Shown one piece after another: positions 12,752 to 25,744 of a stretch of 64,000 bases of DNA (position 1 is its first letter; each line of letters opens with the position of its first letter). Origin of the DNA: Cololabis saira (Eukaryota; Chordata; Actinopteri; Beloniformes; Belonidae); the NCBI RefSeq assembly GCF_033807715.1, contig NC_084596.1, forward strand, positions 37,860,958-37,924,957, written 5' to 3'. The notes below the pieces were generated by a model. It was not told where the DNA came from and did not search any database. It worked only from the letters and a program-made list of their open reading frames with translations. The position numbers were made by a program, and so were the translations under genes.

Positions 12752-15700
12752 AAATATCACCTCAAGACCTTTAAGTGCAGAAAATAAATAAAATAAAAAC
12801 CAAGATAAAAGAGTTCCTGTTTTTCCACAATTCTGGCATCAGATCAGGTCAGTAAGCCAGTCTGGTGTTGCACTTTAGAATCCACCCCACAATGCGTCTT
12901 TTGAGCTGCATACATCAAAGCCCAAACACACTTTTTCTTTTTTTTAAGTATATACATGCTGAATAACTACTTTTCTCAAGCACGCTGCATCTCCACAAGC
13001 CTCAAAACAGTGACGGTGTACGGACTGCCAAATCAGCCTCATCATGTCTCATCCATATTCTTCTCTAGGAAGGCTGTTATTTGAGGATTTTGTTGGGGAA
13101 ACCATTTGGGGGACAGAAAAAGGCCCCCGAAGGGATGACCTTCCTTCACTGCCACCAATTATATCAAAAGCTTTATAAAATATAGATTAGGTGCCATCTT
13201 GGAGCTGACATATCTAAAGGCTGGTAGCATGGGGAGTGTGTGCAGAGGCCACAAGCAGAATCCATGGGGATGCCAGGTTGGAAATGACAAGATGAGAGAA
13301 ATATAGTAAAACAAAGGATGACCTTGACGTGCCAAAGTCTGCGCTGACTAAGAATAAATAAATACAGAAGGTTGCATCTGAATGACCGTGTGATCAATTT
13401 AAATCTAATCAAGGCTTCTAATATTAAAATCCACTGAATGCAATGATATGCATTATCCTAAATTGCAATCCAGACCAATAACCATGTATTATTAATGGTT
13501 GGGACCCAAGTTTTGAACAACTGGCATTTAACTTTGTGTCTTAACCTTTTAGGATAAATGTCAAGTAAAATTCTAACAGAACAAGTTTGAAGTTCACCCA
13601 ACAGTGATTTCATACATTTCAACTCAACTTTCTTTTGTGCGCCTATTCATTCAAGCCCTGAAATGCAGCGTGAAAGAGTCTCAGAAATCAGATTTACAAA
13701 CATAGTGGTGAGAGTTCACATTTGATGTGACAGACGAGCATGAAGGCGTTGCGAGTCTCACCTTTTCCTCACTTACACACATACTCAAGGACATACCAAA
13801 CAAATGCCGGGGCCCGGACGCTTGAGTGATGTAATCAGTAGGAATGCAAGAAGATAAATCTTATCAACAAAAAGAACCTTACTTCAAGGGATTGGATTTC
13901 TTCTGCTGGTTTTAATCAAGCACAAGGTGTTGCTATAAACATTTAATCACAGAGCTCCATATACTTCAAGTAAAGTGTAACAGAAGGTGACATATTGTAT
14001 GTCTGCACACTGTACATGGATTCAAGCTAAATATTTCAAAACTGATTTTTGAAGGTCAAGGTTACCCAGATAGGGCGTGACCTACCTTTATAGTTTAGAT
14101 TTATGTTTTGCAGTTGAAGGATAGTACCATATTGTAAAACCAATTGAAGAAACGCGCGACCTGAGCTCTGCAAAACATCACAAGAGAGGGCGACACAGGG
14201 GGTTTGCAAACCTGGGCATATCTGGTCTCAACTCAAGACATTGAAGAGAACTGAGGGTGAGTTTACACATCAACATGGCTTTGAGAAAAATCAAGACTAG
14301 AGTCAGAGGAAATTTGATGGTAAATTGGATTTTGAATTTGTTTGAAGTTGGCAGGGTTTTTTTGGGAGCTGCAGAGGGGAAGTATGAGCAGCGACATGAG
14401 CATCATTAGCGACGTAAGCCGGAAGATTATAGATCTGAAAGGAATGGATGTGTGTCAATCTATGACATTGGATTGACATCCAGATGTATTTGCACATGTG
14501 GTGACGGCCAATTGTCCGCTGACAAGCAAAAAGCACTCAGGGACCAAGGTGGTAATGGTACAGTATGTATGTGGTCATATGCAGCTTTGTCGCAGTCTTC
14601 CAGGTCGTCACACCTTCACTTCGCCGCCGCAGCAAAACTCCTTTCCACACATAATGACCCTTCACGGTAAAACAACGTCTAAATTTCTTCTTGATTTTTA
14701 AAAAGCCATGTTGATCTGTAAATGTGTTGTCAGCTTTTCTTCTTCTCTTCAAATTTTAAGACGGGACCGGAAATGCACAGATCGCCTGTCCCCTCGGGGT
14801 GCTACATGTGATGTTTTGCAGGTCTCAGGTTGCCTGTATTGATCAAATAATTAGACCTTGGTAAACAGAACACCCAAGGCCTCAGAAGTCCTATGAAGTG
14901 CGGGGGTCGAAGGGTAGTTCTTCTACATAACTCAGTACCCCATGAACTAAGTAGGAGATATTTTACTCTTTTTTTTTTTTTTTTTTAAAGCTCCTTCTGA
15001 AATGTTAATGGTACTTCTTTAAAAAATTCCTCAGCAGCACTCTCCACTCATGTCTCCCTCTTTTGAAACTTCTCTTGTGAGCTCAGAACCTCTTGTGTCA
15101 GCTGTTTCTCAAATCCAATCAGCATAAATCTGTGCCTTTGTAGGCAAATGGCAGGAAATCAGCAGCAGAGCCAGGACGACAGGCTGAGGTTACAATTTCA
15201 CCTGTGGTACTCTCTTTACATCTTCCTGGATGCACACATGAACATAGACACTCACTGAAAGACAGAGATGTGCCGAGTAAGCTGCAGATAGTGGATGGGG
15301 TTTCATTACATGTACTGTAGTTGCTGGGAACAGATGTAAATGGGTTGAGCAGCAACTGCTGCCCTTTTTAAAGTCTATCAGTAGATTCCCTTGTCATGGC
15401 TCTGCCTCAAAATGGCACAAAAATGCACGTCATTCACTCCTGTAGGCTGTTGTGCTTATTGTTTTGTCTTTCATCCACTAAATTCTTATGGTCTTTCCTA
15501 CATTGCACTATTTTGCCTCTTTTTCACGTCTTCTCTTTCCTTGAAACTTTGAAGCTCCTTTGGGGAAATCTGCTTCACAGTCAGGAGGATAACTTGCCTT
15601 CCAATTAAATCCTGTTATATTTGCCTTTCAAAAGCCTCTTTCCTATGTCTTTCTCCCATTGGAATAATTGATGGAGGTCTCTGGTCTAATGATAAATGAC

Positions 15701-18430
15701 TTCGAAGTCCAGAGATGAATAAGAAGATGAATTATTTCACCCCTGTGAGGGCTGGAGCAGGTTGAAACAAGGTGTGGTGACAATCAGACAAATACACTGA
15801 CCACAGCAACCAGCCTCAGATGAACCAGCAAGGGACGGAGAGGTGACACTTGCTCATCGGCTCAACAGACGTCCCTCTTGCCAACCCTACCTCTGCCTAC
15901 CCTATGAATAGTTGCCTGGGCCTTGCAATTAACTGCAGGCGCAGCAATAATCCTCATGCTCTGCCAGGAGATGAGTGGAGGCGGCAACAAGCCAGCCAGA
16001 TGAGGCTGGACAGCTTTGTGCTGGACGATGGTGTCTGCACATTCTGTGGGAAAGGAAGGCCAAGAGAACAGGTGCAGTGAGGTGAGCAGATGCCCCAGGT
16101 GACTTCATGTGGCCGATGCCACCTCTTCCCTAGCCAAGATTTCTATGCTCAATCAAGTTTTTCTGCTTTTTCTTGCACAACTTACTGTCATACAGCTGAG
16201 AGATGGCACATGTTTTTTAAAAAAGGATTCAATCAGTGTATGAAGGGCCATCTGTTTTAAAAAGCCAGTAAGCAAGAAGACTCTTACTGATCTATGGTGT
16301 TAGAACCCACATGCCCGGATTAATGGATCGTTGATTAGGTTCCCATCTGGTACAAGGTTGACTCTAAAAAAGTCTGTCCTGGACTTTTATGGCAGAAACA
16401 TTTCATTCTTCTCATTTCAGAAACGGGGAATAACATAAGTGACAGGATGCACACATGTTCCTCACCCACACATCAAGGTTGGTGCAAGTACATTTCTAAG
16501 GTTTTGTTCATTGGAGACACTCAGCGGCCAAAATAAGTCCAGAATATGAGGAAACGTGACATCAACAATAAGGATGCAACAGTCCCCAAATAACCAAATA
16601 AGTTACACACGAGTGGAGCTGCAACAATTTCACAATTAACCACATGGTCTGAACATAGAAAAGGTAGGAGCACAACGATGTAACCTGCAAATCCCATGCC
16701 AGCCTTGGCTCTGTTAGAGGAACCTGCCGATGCAGGATCAGGAGACAGTCTTCAGGGACACACTGATCTGCTGGTCCAGGATGAAGACTGGATCATCAGA
16801 TTTAGGTTAGTAAGAGGATCCTCCTGGATCGCTGCCCTGAACTTGTCCCCGCCATGCTCCGGTTCAGACCAGCATGAACCTTTCAGTGGGAGCTGCTGAC
16901 AGGTCAGACATCTTTCAGTCGCCATGGCAACCATATGGGACGACTACTCGAGATAAAAGCCAGATCCCAAATATCCCATAACTACAACAAAAAAAGAACT
17001 GCTTGCCTAATGTTGTCTTTTAAAATAAAACTAACTTATCACTAAAAGTCTGGTTGGTACAAACCGATGACTTAGCAATACTGTATATGAATAAGGTTTT
17101 ATTGAATGTTTAGGCTACATTCAGAGTCTTATATCGAATCAGCCGCAGGTGCTGCAGGGCTCCAGAAAGTGTTTCTCCGGTCTCTCTTCCTGCAGCTGCA
17201 ACGCTCCGAGCTGCTGTGACTTTTTCTTCATTTCTCATGTTTGTATTTCCATGCACGTTGGCACAACTTGTCTTTATTTCTGCAGCAGAGGAGTACCAGA
17301 TTGCGTTGCTACAAGGATTTAATATAAGATCATGTTGTTCACATTGTTTTACTTATGAGAGGTGATGGCGGAAACAATTTTATAATTTTATATATTACGA
17401 GTAAGCAAAATGGAGCGTGTTTTTCTTCCCACTTTGTTCTGGTGTCAATTCTTAAAATACGAGCAAGAAAAAAAGAGTGTAATGGTGAACTAATGCTAAA
17501 TATTAACTTTCACAAACCCTTATGAACATAATAAATCCACAACTCTTCAGGGAATGCAACACAAAGCAAGGAATGACACTCATAATGCAAATGCAGTCAA
17601 CACAACTATAGCACGCCACTCTGGTGTCTTTTACAGCTTAAATCGGAGGAAATAAATATATTAAAAATAAAAAATAAATAATTATTTTTCCCGGACTCAA
17701 CTTCTGACAGGAGTGTCTCGAGCACACGGTTGACGTTTTTTATTTCACTTACTTTTGCAAGTACCTTGTTAGGATGAGCGGTCTTTCATGGATATTTGTC
17801 CTCATCATCATATTTAAATTGATCTACTTGAGGGAGGAGTGTCGTGCTCCCACATCCGTATTCAATTTCACGTTGGTTGTGTGGAGTTGGGTGTACGCAG
17901 CTTTGAACATCTGAACTTTTTTTTTGCGTTGGCAAGATTTCTGCACAAAGAATCACGTTGAAATCCATGCACTGTTTGTACATGAGGCCCCCGGAGCTCT
18001 GACTTCAGCTTGGCCAGCTAAATCTCAAATTCTCAGTTTTCCATTTAAGTGATCACAATAGTTCATATTTTTATCAAGGATTTATGATATGTATTCACCT
18101 AGCTGACATATTTACAGCTAGCACTCGCTGCAACAAGGAGAACCACACCGAGTATTTCCCATTCATGCACCTCAAATTTGAGCAGCTACAAGAGTGATGT
18201 TGACTTTAGTGACTTTGGCAGTTTATTCAAAGTATAACTTTATACTCATTAATGCATGAACCAAAATAATTTTGGTTTCTTTTTTTGAATACAGTGGTTT
18301 TGACAATAAAGTTGTGTTCAATAAAGTAAAATCAATGAAATATGTAGAGTTGGCACAAGACCAAGCACATTTATGAGTCATATCAAAGTAAATACAAAGG
18401 CTCAGTTTGAGTAAGCTATAACACGTTTTT
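12752..18430. other. Non-coding DNA, nothing identified
   Basis: The stretch has only short, overlapping open frames and simple tracts such as the T run near 14964-14985. A somewhat GC-richer stretch at 16.68-16.95 kb has open frames on both strands but no recognised domain. No mobile-element ends were found. Confidence 0.5.
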
Positions 18431-18433
18431 AAA

Positions 18434-18466
18434 ACAATATTAAGACAAGTTTTGTCTTAATATTGT
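18434..18466. repeat. Perfect AT-rich inverted repeat (hairpin)
   Basis: Two 15-bp arms (18434-18448 and 18452-18466) are perfect reverse complements, beginning ACAATATTAAGACAA, with a 3-base loop. The hairpin is short and has no pairing beyond the arms, so it is not a convincing microRNA precursor. Confidence 0.8.
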
Positions 18467-21170
18467 GTTATTTATCCTCTGTGTAAAAAAACTATGGCGT
18501 AAACATGAACTCCACTATGCTGCACATTTTTGCCTGCCAGGAGTGATTTTCTTTCACTTTTTACGAAGCATATGTCGGAGTCTTCCATCATTTCTGACAG
18601 GGTGATGGACCTGCGCCAGTTTATTAATGGATGATCTTAAATGATCTCAAAGTTTGCTCACTCATTTGTCAAGCCTTCAAACACTGTCATAGAACTGAAA
18701 ACTACTCAATATACATTGTCTCAATTGAATATACAGTCAAGTGCGACGGTATTCTTCAAATATTGCACTTTTTTTTAAGTTAACCTGTAGATGTTAGTAC
18801 TTTACTTTTACATACAATTGTGTATGAAATTAAGGATCAATTGTCTTGCTGATAAATGCTTCACTACATCTGATATCATCCAAATAAAGACAGTCAGAAA
18901 AAAATGTTAAGACAGGAATGGTCTGCTTGTTGACAATGATAATGACAATCATCTGACATCCTTATCTTCATTGTAGTAGATTTTAGGGCTTTTAAAACTT
19001 TGGAAATATATTTGTAATAGCTTTCTTATCCCAACTTTACCATCTTAAACTAACTTCTCCAACTTCCTCTTACCTTACAAACAATAACCTGCTACAAGCT
19101 CTAAGTAATGAGAATCTGACATATTCCTGAGGTATGTCTTTGTGATTCCATCTAAAGAAAAAGATAACAAGGTTATGAGAAATTCTGCTGTTAGATAAGA
19201 ATTTTCAATGACTTTTTAAAATAATTTTAAAATATTTTTAATAACTTTACAGCAGATTTTTCTGTAGTGTTTTATAACCCTGAAGTCATATTTAACTTGA
19301 AAAAAGGATATTGGTGGAAAGAGAGAAGCACTATGATAGTCCGTAGGTTACATAACACTCTCTATATGATGGACATTCACTTCTTCCATTGCCCCTTCCT
19401 TTGAACCACCACATCATACATTCCACGTAATCTGAGCTTTAGTCATCGGTACGCCTCTATCATCATTACGGATATGGAAACCAGTGTGTCCCCGACACGC
19501 TGTGTGCTCTCTGTTGGATGCTTTGAAATTGTATCTCAATTCATGATATTAATGTTCAGTAAGTCCAACGGCTGATGCAGCGGGGCCCAGCAAAGAGCCA
19601 CTGGAGAAGCGCTTCTGAGCTGGGCTCTGTTCTGAGCCATGCACATTGTAGACCCATGGGGCAATGCGGGGATAAAAACAAAAAAAAAACAAAGGCAAAA
19701 CATCTGAGCCATACGGGTGCAGAAAATAGATGCAGGGCATTGTAAAGGGGTCCACAGCTCATAGTCCAGGGGCGTGACAGTAGAAAATCCATTAAGATAA
19801 ATATATTTAATAATCTCTAGTTACCCAAAAAGGTTGTAGAAACATCACTTAACCATCAACATATTAGCGTTGATCATCCTGCCTAAAATCCTGAATGGTG
19901 TAATCCTGAACTGCTGTCATGTCTGGCCTTATATTTCTGTGGTTATATTGACATCAATTCAAGATGCACTGTGTACAGGCCATCTTCCTGGTCTTATAAT
20001 TGTTAGTTTCCCTCGTATATACTGCTGCTGTATTCATTTATAATTGTCAAGTGCTTCATGACATTCAAGTCTCCAAATGTCAATACAATCTGTTCATTCA
20101 TTGTTTGGCAGATGATATTCATATATATTTGTGTAAATGAAAAGGTTTAGAGGTTCAGATCCACTGCAGCCCTTTTTAAACTGAGAACCAGGCTGGACTT
20201 TAACTGTTGGAATTGTTGTGTTTGGTCGTTCAGATCATGTGGAAGAGTGAGTCATAGTTGGCCTTTGAGGTCATTAACTCACCCTTTTGTTCAAAACGTG
20301 GGTATTAAAGTACTTTGGTCAACCCTTATTTTTTTTAATCTGCTACATAAATATATATGACCTTGACCTTCAAAAACAACATTTAAACCAATAGTCCTAC
20401 TCTAAAAGATAATTATTTTGAAATATTTTATCGAAGGACCTTTTACTTATGCGCACATGCCCCGAGACAAACCTTTCCTCCACTGCTAATGTCGACTCTT
20501 TACAAAATATTAATGTCAGCCTTTATTAAAACAAGGTACTTATTTTAAGGCAACTTTTCTGTAACTTTTCTAATTTTTCTTTGGTTTAAAATTGGGCAAT
20601 AAAAAGATGATTGCATTAAATATGTTCAAGCAATCAGAGCATGAACTGTGAAATTAGGTAATAAACTGAGAGCACAATACAGTTGAACTTTGTGGATCAT
20701 GAGGAGTCCAGATGCTTGAAAAAAAAAGTGTTGGGCTTCAAGAACTGCTTGACATACTGCAAGCCAATACTATCTTTGCTTTGGTTGTGTGCTGTTAGAT
20801 AGCTCTGGTCACATACTTCATAGGTTATGAGGGCAACAAGGACATTTCCTCTGACGAGCTTAAATTTTGGTTATCATTTCTGAACAAATCCAGACAGTGG
20901 TGATGCAATCACCTCTTCCCCTGTCACACATCCCAGACAAAGGAACGATCTTGATCATTTCAACATTAAAGCAGATGTTTTTCTTCACTTTGTAAATCAT
21001 TAGTCAGAGCACTGCAGACATACTTTTTCTCTTTGCTGTCATTTGTGTCTTTCATATTTTGCTGATGAATCAGAACTAATTTATCAACTAAATTAGTTTA
21101 GAAGAACACAGGTGTTTTTAAACACTTTTCCCTCCTTATGTCTAAACCAATTTCCTTCCTCACCGTGTCG
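18467..21170. other. Non-coding DNA, nothing identified
   Basis: AT-rich sequence with no supported gene or element. Near 20357-20375 the minus strand carries TCAAGGTCA, a nuclear-receptor-type half-site. A single motif is not evidence of function. Confidence 0.5.
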
Positions 21171-21175
21171 TTTAA

Positions 21176-22245
21176 CACTAGAACCGCCGACTGAGAGATG
21201 TCCGACCTGTCCCCTCTACAAGCACCATAGCTGTCTCATGGACTGCCAGATATAATTTCATTGTTAAGGTAAAAAGAAAAACAGTTTTTGGTGGACAAAT
21301 CTGTGTTAACACATCTTCTCCTTCATATTTTTCCGTATGCATCTGTGTGTGCGTTTGGCCTGTGGGTGTGGTGATATCGCAACAGTTTCATTTTTGATTT
21401 GAAATGTTTTACCGATTATGCCGTGAAGTGAAACATATTACGTTTCAAAATATATCAAATATGTTCACGGTACCGGCACACTCCTTATAACATAACTTTT
21501 AAACCAACTATATATAAAACAGTCCACACACAGAAGACGTTGTGTGCTATGGATAAATCTCTTGATTCCGTCTAGATGTATTGAGTTTATAGTATTATTA
21601 TTTTGTTATAGCCTACTTTGTGTCCGTGTTTTTATAGTAATACTAATACTGCTAATACTACTACTAATAATAGACCTTTTTATGGTAGTAAAGTCAGCGC
21701 TAAAGTGAGTGACATGAGTCGGCTCTGCTTCAGCAGCCGCTGGTTGTGCTGTTGAGAGGAACGTTGTTGGTGTTAATTCTTTATTCATTGCATTAGTTTC
21801 AGATTAGGCTACAAAAACAGGCTACACATATCTGTTTAGAAACCCTCCTCACATGCACATCACTCCCCTTTGCTCATTTCTTGCAAAACTTGCAGTTTAT
21901 TCTGCAGTGTAGTCTTTTCTTTTTCCTCTATCCAGATTTGTTTTTGTACATGTAAATCTGAACTGTAAAATCCTCTCACTTCGTCTCTCTTTCCCTCTCC
22001 ACATGAGGATATACAGCGTAATATAGGGAAAAGAAGGTTAAAATGCGGGCGGGGGGAATGACCCGCAAAAACATCCCACAAAAATTTTACGTATCGATCT
22101 CCAATGTAGCAATAACTCTGCAGCGGGAACATGACGGCAGTCTACAGGACAGCTGTGGTGGTCCGACTAATAAGTCCTTTGAACTTGTATTATTCACATA
22201 ATGAAACCCCTAACTGTCCGTGAGACCGCCTTGGTGGTTCTAATG
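21176..22245. mobile_element. piggyBac-like non-autonomous element with TTAA target sites
   Basis: The left end is CACTAGAACCGCC and the right end is the complement of CATTAGAACCACC, so 11 of 13 bases match. Both are directly bordered by TTAA (21172-21175 and 22246-22249), the duplicated target of the piggyBac superfamily. The 1070-bp interior holds only short open frames (60 and 90 aa, minus strand) without transposase features. It is therefore a non-autonomous derivative. Confidence 0.75.
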
Positions 22246-22737
22246 TTAAAATAAACTCTTTTTCAAGCCACTTGACTTGACAGTCCAAATGAGTTCTTCA
22301 CATGTGATTGAACACCCAACATTTTTGAGAGCACTTAAAGGGAATTTCAATACAGATGTCTTCCATGTAAAGTCAACAGAGAAGATATTATCTCTATCCT
22401 GCAGCGACAACCACATAATTCTCAAATTCATTGCATAAAGTGCCGGGCGTACTGGTTCCTTTCCAAAACTGGAGACGGCTGAAGCAGGTTCTTTGTTGGG
22501 TTACGTACGGTAGCAGTAACTTCTGCAAAAATCTCAATTAGAAACCATATTACTACCACTTATATGTGCGTTGTTACTATAATAAACAAGACAAAATGAT
22601 CTGTTAAGACAAGCCCGTAACTGTAGATACAGCTTTTAATTTTTAATTACATCTAACCATACTGAACAATCTTTGTCTATCTATTTTCAAAAACAAAAAG
22701 GAAAAGCTGAAAATCCTCCAACATTTGACAACTGCAA

Positions 22738-23005
22738 AGCAAAGGCAAGGCAAATTTATTTATATAGCACAATTCAACACAAGGTAATTCAAAGTGCTTT
22801 ACATTGACATTAAAAGCGACAGGACATAATAACAAATAGGTAAGAATAAGAAAAGAGGTAAAATAATAAAAAGCAAAAGCTGTTAAAAAGTAAGGGCAGT
22901 AGAATACAGCAGGTAAGTTTAATTTAAGAGTACGCTTGAGTAAACAGTAATGTTTTTAACCCTGATTTAAAGGAGCTGACAGTTGGAGCAGACCTCAGGT
23001 CTACA
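22738..23005 (-). mobile_element. 3' end of a teleost LINE-type element
   Basis: On the minus strand the sequence contains AAAGCACTTTGAATTACC, then a 'GTGCTATATAAATAAATTTGCC' type ending, and closes with a short TTGCC-repeat tail. I know this as a very widespread 3' terminus of fish non-LTR retrotransposons. Further inside is the associated CTGTCAGCTCCTTTAAATCA motif. The copy is 5'-truncated and non-coding. I did not assign a family name. Confidence 0.6.
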
Positions 23006-23888
23006 GGACAAAGCACAGAACCCACTATTCATTTTGGCAACAGATGACATCATCTCATTCAAAGTCTATGGAGACTAGAGCTATAACTAATGGGCATTTC
23101 TATATAAAAGGTGGAATCAGTGATTCCCGCTTAAATTGTCAAATCTGCTGTATTCGACTGCAACAGCTGACCATCAAAAGAAGACTAACATCAAGAAAAG
23201 TATCAAAGAGCATCATCAGTGGACGCTTCTCTGCCTTCCCAAGAGAATGAACTATTCCTCTGATGTGAACATTTCTTCCAGTTATACCCAGGCCAGATCT
23301 GTTATTAACATCAGCACGTTCCAATTCCCTTTCTTTGAAAGGGCCTTTAAACATTTAATAATATGTGTTTTCTCAAGTAAAGAATTTGAACCAATCAAAA
23401 CTTACCTACATCCAATCCCTCATTTTCTTTACTTCACCAGTCAGAGAGCAGATTTATTCCATATATGACGTAGGATATTTGCAGGTTGTTATCTTGGGTC
23501 ATTATATTTACCAATATTACAGTCATAGTAGGTATATTATTAGTTTTGTAAAATATAAAGCTTTGTTTTGAATTTATGAGAGCTCTGTTTTACTTGACAA
23601 CAATGTTATGAGATTGTGGGATGTTCCTGTGCTTCATCCTTCAGGTTTTACACCATCTAACACCTTCTCCTTCTCTACTCTACCACTCTGTTATTTTTTT
23701 AATGCATGCAGTTACTCTGTCACTCTAAATCAAAGTTTAATGTCCAATTTCATTGTACTATACTTTGTTTACATCATTATTTTAATTTACATTTGTTTTC
23801 ATTATCAAGTCCATCCATCCATACAACTTTCCATTGTGTTACTGCTTCTTCCTATTCAAAAGAAATATAACACATAATTTGTAATCAT

Positions 23889-24470
23889 GTGGACGCAATG
23901 AACTGCTTCTTTGAAGTATTAGTCAAATCAATAAATGCCTTATTGTTTTTTGTTTTTTTTTTTCCCCAAAAAGACTAAGACAAGCTTATCATGGTGAAGA
24001 AAAACCGAAGGACCGTAACGTCGCCCGGATCGGCGTCACCGGGACCCCGCCCTGGAGCCAGGGTTGGGGTTGGGGCTCGTAGGCGAGCGCCACGTGGCCG
24101 GGTCTTTGCCCATGGGACCCGGCCGAGCTCAGCCCGAAACGGCGACGTGGGCCCGCCTTCCCGTAGGCCCACCACCCGCAGGAAGGACCATGGCAGGCCG
24201 GTGCCTTGTGGTCTGGGTAGCAGTCGTGGCGGGGTGCCTCGACGACCCAATCCCTGGACCAAAACCCTCACAGTAGGGACATGGAATGTCACCTCGCTGG
24301 GGGGGAAGGAGCCGGAGCTTGTGCGTGAGGTTGAGAGATACCGGCTAGAGATAGTCGGGCTCACCTCCACACATAGCTTGGGCTCTGGAACCCAGCTCCT
24401 TGAAGGGGGCTGGACCCTCCACTACTCTGGAGTTGCCCAGGGTGAGAGGCGGCGGGCTCTGGATGGATGG
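23889..24470 (+). mobile_element. Internally deleted RTE-type LINE with 13-bp target duplications
   Basis: Perfect direct repeats AATTTGTAATCAT flank the element (23876-23888 and 24471-24483). The GC-rich part from about 23990 encodes an LINE 5' region and the start of an APE-type endonuclease. At about 24455 it jumps straight to a CTGGATGGATGG tail, the kind of 3' repeat typical of RTE elements. Most of the endonuclease, the reverse transcriptase and the 3' UTR are missing. The first 100 bp (23889-23985) are AT-rich and unlike the LINE, so they may be a 5' transduced or separately acquired segment. Intact duplications mean the piece was inserted as one unit. Confidence 0.75.
23991..24456 (+). 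pseudogene. N-terminal fragment of LINE ORF (APE endonuclease start)
   Basis: The open frame of about 155 residues has a basic, Pro/Arg-rich N-terminal half. From about residue 95 it reads GTWNVTSL, then ELVREVERYRLEIVGL and a WTLHYSGVAQGERRRA segment. GTWNVTSL corresponds to the first conserved block of apurinic/apyrimidinic-type endonucleases in RTE and related non-LTR elements. The usual catalytic blocks downstream (including the terminal SDH region) and the reverse transcriptase are absent because of the internal deletion. The frame then runs into the GGATGGATGG tail and host DNA and stops near 24479. No activity is expected. Confidence 0.75.
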
Positions 24471-24483
24471 AATTTGTAATCAT

Positions 24484-25600
24484 ATTACAACCTCTTGTAC
24501 TGAGAAGCAGTTATTGCTGTTATAATACAATACAACACTTTTCTGCTCTCCTACTAAAACATCTCAAAACATTATACTAAAATATAGTATAAAGCTGGAG
24601 AACCTGCAGAAAACATTTTGTCTTCTTGATGGTCTGTTATTTTTATCTAGAAATACAATACTAAGATTGAGATATTACAATATTTTAAAGTTTTACAATA
24701 CAAAATAATGTCTAAAGGGAGAATTCAAATAGAAATTGAAATAATCATAATTTTAAGAAAGAAAAACATTTGGCAGATCAAATGTATTTTATATTGTATT
24801 ACTTTACAGAAGGATGTTATTCTAAAGGTATATCATAAGTAGATGAATACATAAATACATTGTGTTTATTGGTTAATCATTGATGTTCTAATCTGCTGCT
24901 GATGAAAAAAGGATTTGTAAAATGCATAGATAATAAACCACTGAATATTTAACCAAATCAGCTGTGAGATGCAAACTGTGTGGTTACTTTAATCTTGTAA
25001 AAATGAAACTCTGCCTTTATTCAATGAACTGTCTTTCCCCTATCAATATTGTGAACATGTACACATATCTAAGCCAAATCCTGAGCTAGTATATGCATGT
25101 CTAAACGGCACGATGGAAAATCCGCTACTAAAAAAAAAACACAAAATTAATTTTTCTTGCTGATACTTTGACAAAGTCTAAAAATATGCATGTCAGGACA
25201 AGTTGAATCTTTTTTTTTTTTTTCCCCCAAAATGATTTTAATAATCTCCTTTTTTTTTTTTGACAGTTTATAACCGGCCTAAACCAGATCCTGGTGGATT
25301 GACTGGGAACCGAGAAAACTCGTAATGATCTCCTAAAAGAGACGTGCACAGCTGGACCTTTTGGAAACCGGTAACTTCTTTCTCTCATCTCTTACTGTGC
25401 AGCACAGGGACCAAAGATTACACTGTAAATGACAGCCTAAATGTCAGGATGATTGTACAAACACCTTGGGCATCTCAAACAGAATCCATCATTGATTTTT
25501 TTCTTCTTTTTCATTTTTTTTTTTAGATGAGGATTTTGAGAGGTAAGTGATGAAATACCATGGTGAGGATGTGAACACTCAGAGCATAAAGTGAAATATG
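24484..25600. other. Non-coding DNA with T-rich tracts, probable intron
   Basis: AT-rich sequence with long T runs near 25208-25223, 25249-25261 and 25513-25525. It would lie in the intron downstream of the minus-strand exon at 25610-25737. Some plus-strand acceptor- and donor-like sites occur here but do not form a supported exon chain. Confidence 0.45.
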
Positions 25601-25609
25601 GTTTCATAC

Positions 25610-25737
25610 CCGTGAGGTATTCTGGGTCAGGCACGGGGTCTGACAGCTCCTCGTGGCATTGAACCTCTGTTGGCACCGATGCCACCACCATGCCATCTGG
25701 GAGCTGCTGTTCGATGCCTCGGGCATAATTCTTCTGT
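25610..25737 (-). CDS. Internal coding exon of an unidentified gene
   Basis: On the minus strand a pyrimidine-rich acceptor (TTGTCTCACCCTCACCAG) leads into a 128-bp exon that ends at a donor GTATGA. One base, 42 codons and one base fit exactly, giving intron phase 2 before and phase 1 after. The frame begins [18 protein letters not shown] and ends [11 protein letters not shown]. Codon choice favours C or G at third positions, unlike the AT-rich surroundings. The peptide is acidic towards its end with a DPVPDPEYL segment and has no hydrophobic stretch, so it is likely cytosolic or an extracellular linker. I do not recognise the family. No neighbouring exon was found with confidence, so introns must be long on both sides. 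This is the best protein-coding evidence in the window. Confidence 0.6.
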
Positions 25738-25744
25738 CTGGTGA

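Noticed and set aside
25527..25542. 16-bp plus-strand microexon between a T-rich acceptor and a GTAAGT donor
   Set aside because: The T-rich tracts here make acceptor-like sites cheap, no neighbouring exons fit, and the real exon evidence nearby is on the minus strand.
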